The position numbers were made by a program, and so were the translations under genes. 64,000 bases of DNA, taken from positions 3,162,001 through 3,226,000 of the forward strand of contig NZ_CP071597.1 in NCBI RefSeq assembly GCF_017357405.1, written 5' to 3'. Below the pieces are notes generated by a model, which worked only from the letters and a program-made list of their open reading frames with translations, did no database searches and was not told the origin of the DNA. The DNA comes from Halomontanus rarus. GTDB lineage: Archaea; Halobacteriota; Halobacteria; Halobacteriales; Natrialbaceae. Shown one piece after another: positions 1-7,625 of this stretch; position 1 is the stretch's first letter; each line of letters starts with the position of its first letter.

Positions 1-132
1 CTTCTCTGGCAACCGATTCGTCGTCTCGATCCCGTTTGCGATACACCAGAGCACGACCGCCGGCTGCGGCCGAATCTCTGGGATAAACGACCCTTTCTCC
101 GTCTCATTGGAAGGATCTGAATCCGTCGACAT
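1..132 (-). CDS. N-terminal part of an unknown protein, cut by the left edge
   Basis: An open frame of 44 codons starts at ATG 132 and runs off the left edge. It begins MSTDSDPSNETEKG and continues into a Pro- and Val-containing stretch, then VLWCIANGIE, which could be the beginning of a hydrophobic segment. The acidic, Ser/Thr-rich opening looks like a haloarchaeal N-terminus. The gene points away from the rightward gene at 272, so a divergent promoter would lie between them. I do not recognise the family, and the missing C-terminus prevents a functional call. Confidence 0.5.
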   Translation of the reverse strand, partial: MSTDSDPSNETEKGSFIPEIRPQPAVVLWCIANGIETTNRLPEK

Positions 133-271
133 AGCACGATATGGCCGCGATAAACAGAAAACAGTCGACGCAACCAGCCACTTTAGTCTCAGAGCGACAG
201 GGGTCTGTCGAATTCACAGCGTCGTAGAAGGAGAGAGGATACAAGCCCACGGAGCAACGACACCCAGTCAA

Positions 272-496
272 ATGCAGCGCTTCACCGAAGGCGACCGCGT
301 CCGAATCGATATCCCGGACCAGGATGATCCTGACCACGACCGGTTTCACAGGAAACAGGGTGTCGTCACAGGCGTGCTGAACGACGATGCCGGAGACGAG
401 ACCGGCGATATCCGAGACAACGTGCTTTACCGCATCGAACTGGCTGATGGGACAGAAATGGATTTTCGGTGGCGGGACCTCCGCCCAGCGGAATAG
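272..496 (+). CDS. Small SH3-like haloarchaeal protein
   Basis: A 74-residue protein starting MQRFTEGDRVRIDIPD and ending FRWRDLRPAE. The pattern GDRVRIDIP, then GVVTGVL, then a LYRIELADGTEMDFRWRDL ending resembles a compact SH3/KOW-like beta barrel of the kind common in haloarchaeal plasmids and proviruses. I chose ATG 272 over an upstream in-frame start at 107 because the first 55 residues of the longer frame are not protein-like and the barrel begins directly after this Met. The exact role is unknown; nucleic-acid or partner binding is inference. Confidence 0.65.
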   Translation: MQRFTEGDRVRIDIPDQDDPDHDRFHRKQGVVTGVLNDDAGDETGDIRDNVLYRIELADGTEMDFRWRDLRPAE

Positions 497-502
497 TCGC
501 TA

Positions 503-727
503 TCAGTCCATGTACTGCCGCACGATGTCCTCGGCCTGTTCCCAGGCCTCGTCAACGTGGTCGATATCGCTGCGAGAGACGCGGTCGAGAACGCCGTAAT
601 CACGGTCACAACCGTCGCAGACCGCGCCGACCTTGTACAGCCTGGGTTCCTCCTTCAGATCCATGTAGATCTCGTCTTCATCGCAGTCCCGGCAGTACGC
701 CTCATCTACCTTGATCGCGATCGGCAC
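503..727 (-). CDS. Zinc-ribbon microprotein
   Basis: A 74-residue protein with two CxxC knuckles, CRDC near residue 12 and CDGC near residue 37, spaced as in a one-zinc ribbon. An acidic helical C-terminus ends in DIVRQYMD. It converges on the SH3-like gene at 272-496 with only a few bases between the stops. Such small zinc proteins are frequent in haloarchaeal mobile DNA, and their partners are mostly unknown. No catalytic motif is visible. Confidence 0.7.
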   Translation of the reverse strand: MPIAIKVDEAYCRDCDEDEIYMDLKEEPRLYKVGAVCDGCDRDYGVLDRVSRSDIDHVDEAWEQAEDIVRQYMD

Positions 728-813
728 CGCGTCGTCACCGGACCAGCTGTCTCTACCGGATACTTATAATACCCCTCGAGAATAGCAAGGCTCCGCGTCG
801 TCGGTAACAGCCC

Positions 814-1089
814 TCAGATATCGACGTACTGGCGTTCCCATTCGCGTCGTTCCCGGATGCGTTCCTCACCTTGGTCCGTGATTGCGTAGTAGTTGGTGCG
901 GCGATCCAGCTGCCCCTTCTCCACCAGCTCTTTATTGACAATCGTATCGAGATTCGGGTAGAGCCGGCCATGGTTGATCTCGGAGCTATAGTACTGCTCA
1001 ACTTCCTCTTTCACGTCCTGGCCGGACGGCTGATCGGCGCCGGCAATCACGTATAGTAAGTCGCGCTGGAACCCGGTGAGATCGTCCAT
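814..1089 (-). CDS. PadR-family winged-helix transcriptional regulator
   Basis: A 91-residue protein fitting the compact PadR family: an N-terminal helix (LTGFQRDLLYVIAG), a recognition region (SSEINHGRLYPNLDTIVNKELVEKG), then the wing LDRRTNYYAITDQGEERI. The G-R-L-Y-P-N-L and N-Y-Y-A-I-T-D-Q-G signatures are characteristic. A TATA-like AATAAATC about 30 bases upstream of ATG 1089 gives a short leader. It is divergent from the NTF2-like gene at 1330, which it may control, but that is inference from position only. Confidence 0.85.
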   Translation of the reverse strand: MDDLTGFQRDLLYVIAGADQPSGQDVKEEVEQYYSSEINHGRLYPNLDTIVNKELVEKGQLDRRTNYYAITDQGEERIRERREWERQYVDI

Positions 1090-1114
1090 CGTGGAAACAC
1101 ACTGTCTGTTGTAT

Positions 1115-1325
1115 TGACTGATTTATTGTTATCCCGGTCGTACGCCTGTGTTTGCAGTCGATAACAGGGTCTCACACAGGTCTCATCCGGTCATCACTCG
1201 AACCACATTGTGTCAGTTCAGACAAACGGAAACAGCCGTATTCTAGACAGGACTGATTCGGAACCTATCCTGGTATCGTAGAATCACTTTATGCTGTTGT
1301 CAAGCGTATATAGTTTGGAGGTTCA
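1115..1325. promoter_or_regulatory. Divergent promoter region of padR-like and NTF2-like genes
   Basis: Leftwards, a TATA-like AATAAATC at about 1115-1125 lies 25-35 bases before the PadR start at 1089. Rightwards, ACTTTATGC at about 1285-1293 lies upstream of GGAGG at 1318-1322, which is well placed as a ribosome binding site for ATG 1330. The spacing supports transcription both ways from this gap. Confidence 0.45.
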
Positions 1326-1329
1326 AATT

Positions 1330-1734
1330 ATGGCAGCCACCGCCCAAAGCAACGTAGAGATCGTAGAACAGCTATACGAGGCGTTTAACCGAGGAGACAT
1401 TGAGACGTGTCTAGCTGGATTCGCCGAGGACATCACCTGGACTGAACCAGAAGGATCACCACAGGCAAGTGGAACCTATCACAGCCCCGACGCCGTTCTG
1501 AAGAACGTGTTCGAGCCGGCTTTCGAGCGGTTTGAGTCGTTCGAGGTCGCTGCTGACCGATTCATTGATGGCGGTGACACCGTCGTGGTAGAAGGCGTAT
1601 TCCGCAGCACCCTTCCAGGCGGTAACACGATGGAGGTTCCCTATGCCCACGTCATTGACCTGGAAGACGGTAAGGTCCAACGGTTCACCAACTATGAGGA
1701 CACGGCGCTTGACCAGCAACTGATGGAGGAGTAA
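1330..1734 (+). CDS. SnoaL/NTF2-like small ligand-binding protein
   Basis: A 134-residue protein with the SnoaL-like alpha+beta barrel pattern. It has an N-terminal helix ending VEQLYEAFNRGDIETCLAGFAEDITWTEP, a central FESFEVAADRFIDGGDTVVVEG, and VPYAHVIDLEDGKVQRFTNYED near the end. The start is ATG 1330, preceded by GGAGG, rather than the in-frame ATG at 1291. Family members include polyketide cyclases, but most haloarchaeal ones are uncharacterised. The neighbour is a divergent PadR-type regulator. Substrate and reaction cannot be named from sequence. Confidence 0.8.
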   Translation: MAATAQSNVEIVEQLYEAFNRGDIETCLAGFAEDITWTEPEGSPQASGTYHSPDAVLKNVFEPAFERFESFEVAADRFIDGGDTVVVEGVFRSTLPGGNTMEVPYAHVIDLEDGKVQRFTNYEDTALDQQLMEE

Positions 1735-1824
1735 TCGCATTTCCACTCATATTTTCGGTTTTCACGGCCACAGAACTCCACTCCAATCCCGGTCCAGTGA
1801 TGATCTGAAGGGGTGCCCGGCCAC

Positions 1825-2187
1825 CTACGCGTCAGCGTATCCGGCCAATTCCAGGTACGGCGCCACCACACTCCGTTTCACCGCTAACCCCACCGTTTCT
1901 TCCTCCACGTCGTAATGAATGAGTCCCGCCTCACGCAGGTGCGGGAGATGACTGTGCGTCAGATCGGTAAGCACCCGCTCATACCACTCATACGAGGGCT
2001 GTTCTTCTTTGATCGCGATGTACTCAGCAAGGTCACCGAGTGCGATCGCCGCCGGCTTCTGCGCCAGATATGCAAGGGTTTGCTGCCGGCGTTCATGTGA
2101 AAAGGCCGTGAACAGCTGGGTCGGGGTGATCTCACGGCGCTCCTCCTCAGGCTGATTCGGGTCTCGCGTTTGCGGCATCATGGTCAT
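1825..2187 (-). CDS. DUF7344-like winged-helix protein
   Basis: A 120-residue protein with a haloarchaeal winged-helix layout: ITPTQLFTAFSHERRQQTLAYL opening the DNA-binding domain, ALGDLAEYIAIKEEQ, then LTHSHLPHLREAGLIHYDVEEETVGL as recognition helix and wing. The HxHLPxLxxAGLIxYD stretch is typical of the DUF7344 group of predicted regulators. No ligand domain follows. Its targets are unknown; it is a solitary regulator between the NTF2-like gene and an unknown gene. Confidence 0.75.
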   Translation of the reverse strand: MTMMPQTRDPNQPEEERREITPTQLFTAFSHERRQQTLAYLAQKPAAIALGDLAEYIAIKEEQPSYEWYERVLTDLTHSHLPHLREAGLIHYDVEEETVGLAVKRSVVAPYLELAGYADA

Positions 2188-2365
2188 CTGGGGGTACTGT
2201 ACCTACACGGCGTCCTGCCCGACACTCTCTCGCGAAGCGACTTCAGCAAAGTACGTCTACCTCGGACCATGTTAAGGCCCCACATAAACCTTCTTATCCG
2301 AGAAAGATGCTAGAAAACTAACATTCCGTCTTTACTGTTAGTCGGATGGTCGACACTCTTGTCGG

Positions 2366-2659
2366 TTACTCCTCGAGAAACGTGGGTTCATATCCACGAT
2401 CCTCGGGAGGGATCTTCTCGATCGTTACTTTCCAGTCTGGCGCGCTTGACACGGGAGCAGGGATTGTCCACGTGTTTTCAATTGCTGCACCACAGCCGAA
2501 TGCAGAGAGCAGTAACTCGGTGAGGTCGTGTTCGAATGCGGTCGTTGCCTCGGTGGAGGGAGAGGAAGGGCGATTAGCGTCCATGATAGGGAGGAGGGCT
2601 CGAGCATCGATCACGATCCGAACTCTCACCTGAGTCAGGTCCGGTATACAGATAACCAT
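2366..2659 (-). CDS. Small hypothetical protein
   Basis: A 97-residue protein, or 103 residues if GTG 2677 is used. A TATA-like CTTATTTAA at about 2688-2697 would give a start just upstream of ATG 2659, so I prefer that codon. The sequence has VRIVIDARALLP near the start, then EHDLTELLLSAFGCGAAIENTWTIP and WKVTIEKIPPEDRG. It looks like a folded alpha/beta protein, but I recognise no family. It precedes the two-TM coiled-coil gene in the same direction. Confidence 0.55.
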   Translation of the reverse strand: MVICIPDLTQVRVRIVIDARALLPIMDANRPSSPSTEATTAFEHDLTELLLSAFGCGAAIENTWTIPAPVSSAPDWKVTIEKIPPEDRGYEPTFLEE

Positions 2660-2735
2660 GTCGGCGTCCTCTTGCACTTCTCGAACTCAGTTAAATAAGC
2701 AATCGCGCTCCGAACGTTTGGATACTTGCTCTCCA

Positions 2736-3824
2736 TCAATTGCTCGAGATGCGAGCCTCCTCAAGATACTTGCAATCACCCGGATAGATCGGCCTACCAT
2801 CGTATTCTAAGAGAAGCTTCTCCAACTCGTCGATAGCCGACTCTGCAGTATCAAGGACATCAGCAGCTTTAACCACCTGCTCATACGGATGGTTCGTCTC
2901 CAGCCGATCAACGACCTCGTTCAAGACATCCAGGGTCTCGTCTTCCACCTCCGATTCATACTCGCGTAATTCTTCCACGTCTCCTTCTTCCACGGCCCCC
3001 TCATCTAGCGTCGCCGAATAAACCGCCATGCTTCGGCCACCACCGAGATCAGCACTGATCCAGATCTGATGGTCATCGGATTCAAAACGGGTATTCCCGC
3101 GTTCAATCTGCGTACGGACACGTTCTCGAATACCCTCAAAATCCATCTCATCCTCTCGTTCCAGCCGCACAAGAAAATCGAACATCCATCGATCAAAATA
3201 TCCGGCCGATTCAAGCGTATAGTCCTCTGTCTCACGAACGATATCTGCATCAAAAGACTTGAGAAAGTCCTCTCTCAGAGCCACGAAATCTTCCTGTAAC
3301 TGCTCAATCTCTTCCTTCGTTTCCCGAAGATCGGGAGCATGGTTCTGAAGAAGATCCTCCAAATAGCGATCCCCATCCAGCTGATACGGGATCACTTGAA
3401 ACGAAATCTCCTCAGGGAAACTCACAGCGTACGATCCGTTGGGCGCGGATTCGAATGAAGCACGGTTTACAGCAGGGATGTTCAGCCCAGAATGGTCTAA
3501 CGGGTCGTCTGGCTGTTCTCTATCCGGATTCCCGTGCCAGAGACGTACGCGTTCTCGGAGCGTCTCCGTGTGCTGCTGCCGAGCCTCTCGATTCAATTCT
3601 TGAGCGAGGAGGTCATGTTGAGACTCGAGAATGGTGGTCTGACGGAAATAGAGGATGACCAATGCAGCTGTGAGGATCGCTGAAACAGTCAAATCAACGA
3701 CCGTGAGTCCAGTGGATCCAAAGTAGTGGTGTGCCCCTACTCCAAGCACGAGAAAGACCAGGCCAGCGGTTAGGAGATACAGGAGAATCCGCAGCTGATC
3801 TCGGCGTCCATCGCTCTCTAACAT
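2736..3824 (-). CDS. Two-TM membrane protein with a large charged cytoplasmic domain
   Basis: A 362-residue protein. Two hydrophobic segments lie at about residues 12-31 and 38-60. They are followed by a long, highly charged helical region (ETKEEIEQLQEDFVALREDFLKSF, about 165-190) likely to form coiled coil. Later segments such as WMFDFLVRLEREDEMDF and HQIWISADLGGGRSMAVY suggest a small globular domain. No catalytic motif was found. It sits in a leftward series of accessory genes beside a nuclease-like gene. A membrane sensor or effector in defence is possible but unproven. Confidence 0.65.
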   Translation of the reverse strand: MLESDGRRDQLRILLYLLTAGLVFLVLGVGAHHYFGSTGLTVVDLTVSAILTAALVILYFRQTTILESQHDLLAQELNREARQQHTETLRERVRLWHGNPDREQPDDPLDHSGLNIPAVNRASFESAPNGSYAVSFPEEISFQVIPYQLDGDRYLEDLLQNHAPDLRETKEEIEQLQEDFVALREDFLKSFDADIVRETEDYTLESAGYFDRWMFDFLVRLEREDEMDFEGIRERVRTQIERGNTRFESDDHQIWISADLGGGRSMAVYSATLDEGAVEEGDVEELREYESEVEDETLDVLNEVVDRLETNHPYEQVVKAADVLDTAESAIDELEKLLLEYDGRPIYPGDCKYLEEARISSN

Positions 3825-3898
3825 GTTGCAGCGTAACTAGCAGAGCCTGAAAAGTCTATACACCGAGTATTTCACAGACTCTGGACGATCAACGAGAG

Positions 3899-5086
3899 CT
3901 ACGGGAACTTGACAGTATTGGTGGAGATCCCTTGTCCCGTCCACTCACCATCTTCGATCATTCCGCACCCCGTCTGATACCCGAACTCAAGCCAAAGCTC
4001 AGATAACGACGGCTCCAGCTCAGCGATGACCTCATCGAACGAGTGATCACCGATTGAGAGCGTGGCTACCTCGGTCGTATACCGGTCGAAACCGAACTGT
4101 GGCTTTCCGCCGGCCGCATGGAACAAATTCGTCCCGTAATTGAGCTTCGCTTCAGCTGCATCCAGAAAGGTAACCCAGACGGATGCTGCTCCAGAAAACC
4201 CCATTTCAGCTTGATTCGCGAGTGCGTCACGAACCGCAATGAGGATTGAGGCATCCATGCACGGGCCGGTTCGGTCATGCGTCGTTACAGCCCACAGATC
4301 GTCACGCCTCCGCAAGAACACATTGGTCGATACCGACTCGTAGAGCCCGTCGTTCCGAAGAAGAGCGTATCCCTTGTACAAGTCTCCGTCCCGGTTGTAC
4401 GTGTCTACTGCGAATTTCGCCTTGCCGCGCGCTTCTGGCCGTGTCAACGCGAACGTACCCAGTACAGTCGGGTCAGGAAGATCAGTCGTTGATCGGACCG
4501 GCCGAGTAGACGAAATCCCGTTCGGAATCACGTGGACGACAGCAGCTGCCCCCTCATTCAGCACACCTGCCGGGCCTTCCCGGTCCTGAATGAGATCAAG
4601 CCGGTTCTCACGGAGGTCCTCAAGTTCAGCAAGGTAGTCCGCATCAAACCCGAGATCCACATCCAGATATCGGTCTGCCAGCTCCGGATTCTCATCATGG
4701 ATTACACCGAGCAGGTTCTGCCGGTGGTACAGCTTCAACTTCCATCCGTACTCCTCCTCGATCTCGTCCTCCATATCGAGTTCCTGCTGCCCGGTCACCT
4801 GCTGGTTCGTTACGAAGGCAAAGATGTCGTAGTCATCACCGCGGTCCGCCTCAAGATCGGCTACTTTCTCGGCGTCGTCGCGGAGTTTGCGTCGCCAGTC
4901 GTTTCGGACGCTGGCATGGGCGATACCGCTCCGACCGTTCATACTGATGCGGGCGTCCCAGCCGCCATCGGTTCCGTGCGGACCACTTTCCTTTACCTCG
5001 TACCCGAGAGCGCGGAGGAACGCGGCGGAGAGGGTTTCGAAGGTGGTGCCATCCACCGTTTCCAGGGCGTAGTCGAGTTCATCCAT
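3899..5086 (-). CDS. Mrr-like PD-(D/E)XK nuclease variant
   Basis: A 395-residue protein from ATG 5086. The N-terminal 80 residues follow the Mrr-like restriction fold: FETLSAAFLRALGYEV, then HGTDGGWDARI carrying the Asp, then GIAHASVRNDWRRKL. The usual (E/Q)xK is replaced by ASV, with a Lys a few residues later in DWRRKL, so the active site is either migrated or inactive. The remaining 300 residues lack recognised domains. TTAAGTAT at about 5128-5136 is a plausible promoter. The role is likely nucleic-acid recognition or restriction, by inference from the fold. Confidence 0.6.
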   Translation of the reverse strand: MDELDYALETVDGTTFETLSAAFLRALGYEVKESGPHGTDGGWDARISMNGRSGIAHASVRNDWRRKLRDDAEKVADLEADRGDDYDIFAFVTNQQVTGQQELDMEDEIEEEYGWKLKLYHRQNLLGVIHDENPELADRYLDVDLGFDADYLAELEDLRENRLDLIQDREGPAGVLNEGAAAVVHVIPNGISSTRPVRSTTDLPDPTVLGTFALTRPEARGKAKFAVDTYNRDGDLYKGYALLRNDGLYESVSTNVFLRRRDDLWAVTTHDRTGPCMDASILIAVRDALANQAEMGFSGAASVWVTFLDAAEAKLNYGTNLFHAAGGKPQFGFDRYTTEVATLSIGDHSFDEVIAELEPSLSELWLEFGYQTGCGMIEDGEWTGQGISTNTVKFP

Positions 5087-5176
5087 AGCTAATGACGGGT
5101 GTTGTGAATGTGAAGGTAGGTCGGCATACTTAATCTTCCGCGACAGCACGCGGATGCGTCAAGGAAAGGACGGTCG

Positions 5177-5251
5177 CTAGATCTGTGTCCGGATGTAGTT
5201 GATCGTCGCCGGGATCGCGCTGAACAGGACGAAGAGGTTGATTCGCTCCAC
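5177..5251 (-). CDS. Possible 24-residue hydrophobic microprotein
   Basis: A GTG-started frame of 24 codons lies between two leftward genes and encodes a hydrophobic stretch (INLFVLFSAIPATINYI) flanked by charged ends, like a single membrane helix. A stop lies in frame just upstream. There is no strong ribosome binding site and no homology judgement is possible at this length. I record it as a candidate only. Confidence 0.2.
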   Translation of the reverse strand: MERINLFVLFSAIPATINYIRTQI

Positions 5252-5287
5252 ATGATTCCTGCGTTACACCCGTATTTGGAGCAATAT

Positions 5288-5303
5288 ACGATACGAACGT
5301 TCG
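5288..5303. repeat. 16-base repeat with CGAACGTTCG palindrome, copy 1
   Basis: ACGATACGAACGTTCG occurs here, just past the DUF6338 stop codon, and again exactly at 11509-11524 upstream of the long leftward operon. Its right part is the 10-base palindrome CGAACGTTCG. A shared operator for a regulator encoded on the element is possible. Confidence 0.4.
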
Positions 5304-5310
5304 GATGCCC

Positions 5311-6093
5311 CTACTCCTCGTCGCTATTTCGCCTATCCTGCCATCGCTCGCGCAGAGTACGCCGTTCACGCCACCATCCCCGAAGAGAACGACGATCATG
5401 CCACCGATCCCGAATAGTACGACGATTCTTCCAACGCTGCCCAACACGCTTCCAGAACGACAGACGACCATCTTCCGTCACCATCACCGTCCGATCGATA
5501 TCCTTCTCAAGAAACAACATCCCTGCATCCCGTTCCGCATCCACGGGTTCGAACTCCTGTGTCCGAGAATTATACCGCTGAGGATTCTCGATCCACAGCT
5601 CTTTCGAACGCCCTGCACGACTCCACTCCGACACGGTACCCATGAACAGCTGATCATCCTGCGTCTTAATCCGGACCCATCCAGCACCACGCATGAAATT
5701 CGCCCACGGCTGCCGTGGATTCACTTGAATGCTGGACTTCGCCTGTAGCATCCGTCGGAACCACCCCGGCACGTCAAGCAGGATACCGACCGCCGCCACT
5801 ATCCCGACAAGGACAGAGGAAAACAGGATCCCGAGAACGTACAATGCCTGGAAGTGTGGATCGAACAGGATTTCGGGGAGTTCGTCGAACGATTCGATTG
5901 GAGACACTCGCCACTGGTACACCGCCAGAAAGACGGTGTCGATGACCAAGCTGGCAACGAGACTCCAAACCAGTAGTACAAAACTGGAATAGTCGTCTTC
6001 AATCGCAGCGAGACTGATGACGGTCATCACTGCGATGAAGCCGGGAGCGATGAACACCGCATAGAAGATCGCGGTGTCAGAGGGAACCGGCAT
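5311..6093 (-). CDS. DUF6338-family membrane protein with decapeptide-repeat tail
   Basis: A 260-residue protein. Hydrophobic segments lie at about 8-30, 37-60 and 83-107, followed by a soluble domain including QPWANFMRGAGWVRIKTQDDQLFMGTVSEWS and ELWIENPQ, as in DUF6338 proteins. The C-terminus (residues 220-259) is four near-identical ten-residue units of the form R-W-x-x-R-R-x-x-R-x, giving a strongly basic amphipathic tail. The gene follows the Ser-rich gene at 6108 by 14 bases, so the two are probably co-transcribed. The function of DUF6338 is unknown. Confidence 0.7.
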   Translation of the reverse strand: MPVPSDTAIFYAVFIAPGFIAVMTVISLAAIEDDYSSFVLLVWSLVASLVIDTVFLAVYQWRVSPIESFDELPEILFDPHFQALYVLGILFSSVLVGIVAAVGILLDVPGWFRRMLQAKSSIQVNPRQPWANFMRGAGWVRIKTQDDQLFMGTVSEWSRAGRSKELWIENPQRYNSRTQEFEPVDAERDAGMLFLEKDIDRTVMVTEDGRLSFWKRVGQRWKNRRTIRDRWHDRRSLRGWWRERRTLRERWQDRRNSDEE

Positions 6094-6107
6094 CTACAGT
6101 TTTACTA

Positions 6108-6401
6108 TTACTCGTCGGGACTTCCCGAGTCGTTGTTCCCGGATTCGCTACTGGTACTGGACGGCTCCTGCGGGTCAACGCTACTGGGGATGCTCTGACT
6201 TGACGCGCTCGGAACGTCGTCACTAGACGACGGATTCTTGCTGCCGGATTTCTCCACCGAGTCTCGAGTAGAGGAGTCCTTCGAGGCTGCGTTGGTCCGC
6301 CGGACTCCTCGCTTTGAGCCGCTTAACGCATCTTTCCCTTGGGAGGACGATTCGCTGGAGGACTCGTTCGAACTGGAGGTACTGTCGGAATCGTCGGACA
6401 T
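6108..6401 (-). CDS. Ser-rich low-complexity small protein
   Basis: A 97-residue protein starting MSDDSDSTSSSNESSS. More than a third of it is serine, with Asp, Glu, Asn and Pro and one basic patch (SKRGVRRTN). No signal peptide, membrane helix or globular domain is visible, so it is probably disordered. I chose ATG 6401 over an in-frame start at 6461 because composition becomes coherent only there. It lies directly upstream of, and probably in operon with, the DUF6338 gene. Function unknown. Confidence 0.55.
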   Translation of the reverse strand: MSDDSDSTSSSNESSSESSSQGKDALSGSKRGVRRTNAASKDSSTRDSVEKSGSKNPSSSDDVPSASSQSIPSSVDPQEPSSTSSESGNNDSGSPDE

Positions 6402-6488
6402 ACCAACTACTGTGTACGCTGGCGATAAAAAGGGTCGGCTAGCGCGGTGAAAGTGGAACAACCAAACGAACAGTCAAGGCCGAGGAGA

Positions 6489-7031
6489 TCAGGTAGTGAG
6501 AAACTCGATAATCTCCACAAGGCCCTGAATCGAGAATCCAATCAGCAGAAAGCTCACCCCGTAAACCCCATTAACAACTTCCCTCCTCCACGTCTCGGCC
6601 ATTTTGTCTAAGAACTGGTTTGCATCGGACCCGCCGCCCATCTGTCCGACACTGAATTGAAACCCGCGCTGTGTACTGAAGTAGCTTCTCGTAAGGATAC
6701 CTGCCCCTAGAACATCCAAACCAAGTCCATAGATCGTCAGCAGATCGCGATCAAACCCAAAACAGGCAAAGAGAACGAATAGACCTACTGTTGCTACAGC
6801 TGCTATTCCTACATACAGTTTCCCGTACCCTCTGAATAGACGGCTCAATTCATCAGTGGGATCCACATCGTCGCGTATGTTCTCTTCCCGTCTTTTCGCT
6901 TCTTCCTCCGAAAACATCCCTTTCTCATGGTTGCGCCAGTGCACTCCTGCTTTGTGCTCCACCACTTCCTCGATCTCGTCCTGGTCAACCAATCGTCGAG
7001 CCATCCACCGGCTTATCCACTTCAACACCAT
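6489..7031 (-). CDS. Hypothetical membrane protein with cytoplasmic charged N-terminus
   Basis: A 180-residue protein. About 70 charged N-terminal residues (SEEEAKRREENIRDDVDPTDE) precede membrane segments at about 71-90, 95-112 and 155-175; a soluble loop with FSVGQMGGGSDANQFLDKMAETW lies between the last two. No known motif was found. It is the first gene of the leftward block that continues with the Ser-rich and DUF6338 genes. Confidence 0.6.
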   Translation of the reverse strand: MVLKWISRWMARRLVDQDEIEEVVEHKAGVHWRNHEKGMFSEEEAKRREENIRDDVDPTDELSRLFRGYGKLYVGIAAVATVGLFVLFACFGFDRDLLTIYGLGLDVLGAGILTRSYFSTQRGFQFSVGQMGGGSDANQFLDKMAETWRREVVNGVYGVSFLLIGFSIQGLVEIIEFLTT

Positions 7032-7085
7032 CCTTTGCGGAACTCTTCTATGGCCGCGTAAATACGCGTAACTACTACATCCGTA

Positions 7086-7268
7086 TCACCGCAGATCACC
7101 CGTCCATCCGCAGCTATCGCACTCTAACTGCGTCACGTGGTCATCGATCTCCTGCGGACCACCTCCGCTCTTCGGATAGGTTTCGTGGTTCACGTTCTTC
7201 GACCCACACCTACAGCACTGATCTTTGCCGAATCCTCTGAACGACCGGCGATCAACCTCTGCGTTCAT
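7086..7268 (-). CDS. Zinc-ribbon microprotein, last gene of the long operon
   Basis: A 60-residue protein from ATG 7268 with CCRCGSKNV near residue 17 and CDSCGWTGD near the end, a typical two-knuckle zinc ribbon with a Gly/Pro-rich linker. Its start overlaps the stop of the 36-residue gene at 7265-7375 in an ATGA arrangement, so it is probably translated by coupling. It closes the leftward operon that begins at 11367. Function unknown. Confidence 0.7.
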   Translation of the reverse strand: MNAEVDRRSFRGFGKDQCCRCGSKNVNHETYPKSGGGPQEIDDHVTQLECDSCGWTGDLR

Positions 7269-7375
7269 TGGACCGCCTCCGCTTGCTTTTGAGCGTCCCG
7301 TGGACACTGGCCGCTGTGAACCGTTCCACATACGTCGCAGAACCCGGTATCTTTGGTCTGGAAAAAGAGCGCCAT
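7265..7375 (-). CDS. 36-residue zinc microprotein, translationally coupled
   Basis: A short frame from ATG 7375 encodes MALFFQTKDTGFCDVCGTV followed by HSGQCPRD and a charged end. CDVC plus H and C three residues apart gives a plausible CxxC...HxxxC zinc site. GGTGATG lies a few bases upstream as a ribosome binding site, and the TGA stop overlaps the ATG of the next gene at 7268. The overlap, binding site and conserved-looking Cys pattern support a real gene despite its size. Confidence 0.65.
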   Translation of the reverse strand: MALFFQTKDTGFCDVCGTVHSGQCPRDAQKQAEAVQ

Positions 7376-7391
7376 CTCACGCATCACCCTC

Positions 7392-7592
7392 TCATTCGTC
7401 AAGTAGCTCTTGGGAGAGGACTGAAATCACCTGCAGCCGTTCGACCGCGCTCATCTCCGCAAAGGCGCGTTTGTAGCGAAATATTGAATCCTCCGACAGC
7501 TGCATCTCTTCCGCGAGCTCCTTTCGATTGAAGCACGGCGACCATGCCACGTACTTCGCAGCGTTCTCGCGCGTCAGCCCGTGCTCAATCAA
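7392..7592 (-). CDS. Small helix-turn-helix protein
   Basis: A protein of about 66 residues. RKELAEEMQLSEDSIFRYKRAFAEMSAVERLQVIS reads as a helix-turn-helix of the sigma-like or homeodomain-like type. The first usable start is TTG 7592. The open frame continues nine codons upstream to a CTG directly after a stop, which raises doubt about the true initiator. It sits inside the leftward operon between an unknown gene and the 36-residue zinc protein, and may regulate element genes; this is inference. Confidence 0.55.
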   Translation of the reverse strand: MIEHGLTRENAAKYVAWSPCFNRKELAEEMQLSEDSIFRYKRAFAEMSAVERLQVISVLSQELLDE

Positions 7593-7625
7593 AATCTCAT
7601 CTATCTCGTCAATCAGTTACACCCT

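Noticed and set aside
5530..5580. tRNA T-arm-like GGGTTCGAACTCC
   Set aside because: It lies inside the DUF6338 coding sequence and no acceptor, D or anticodon arms can be folded around it.
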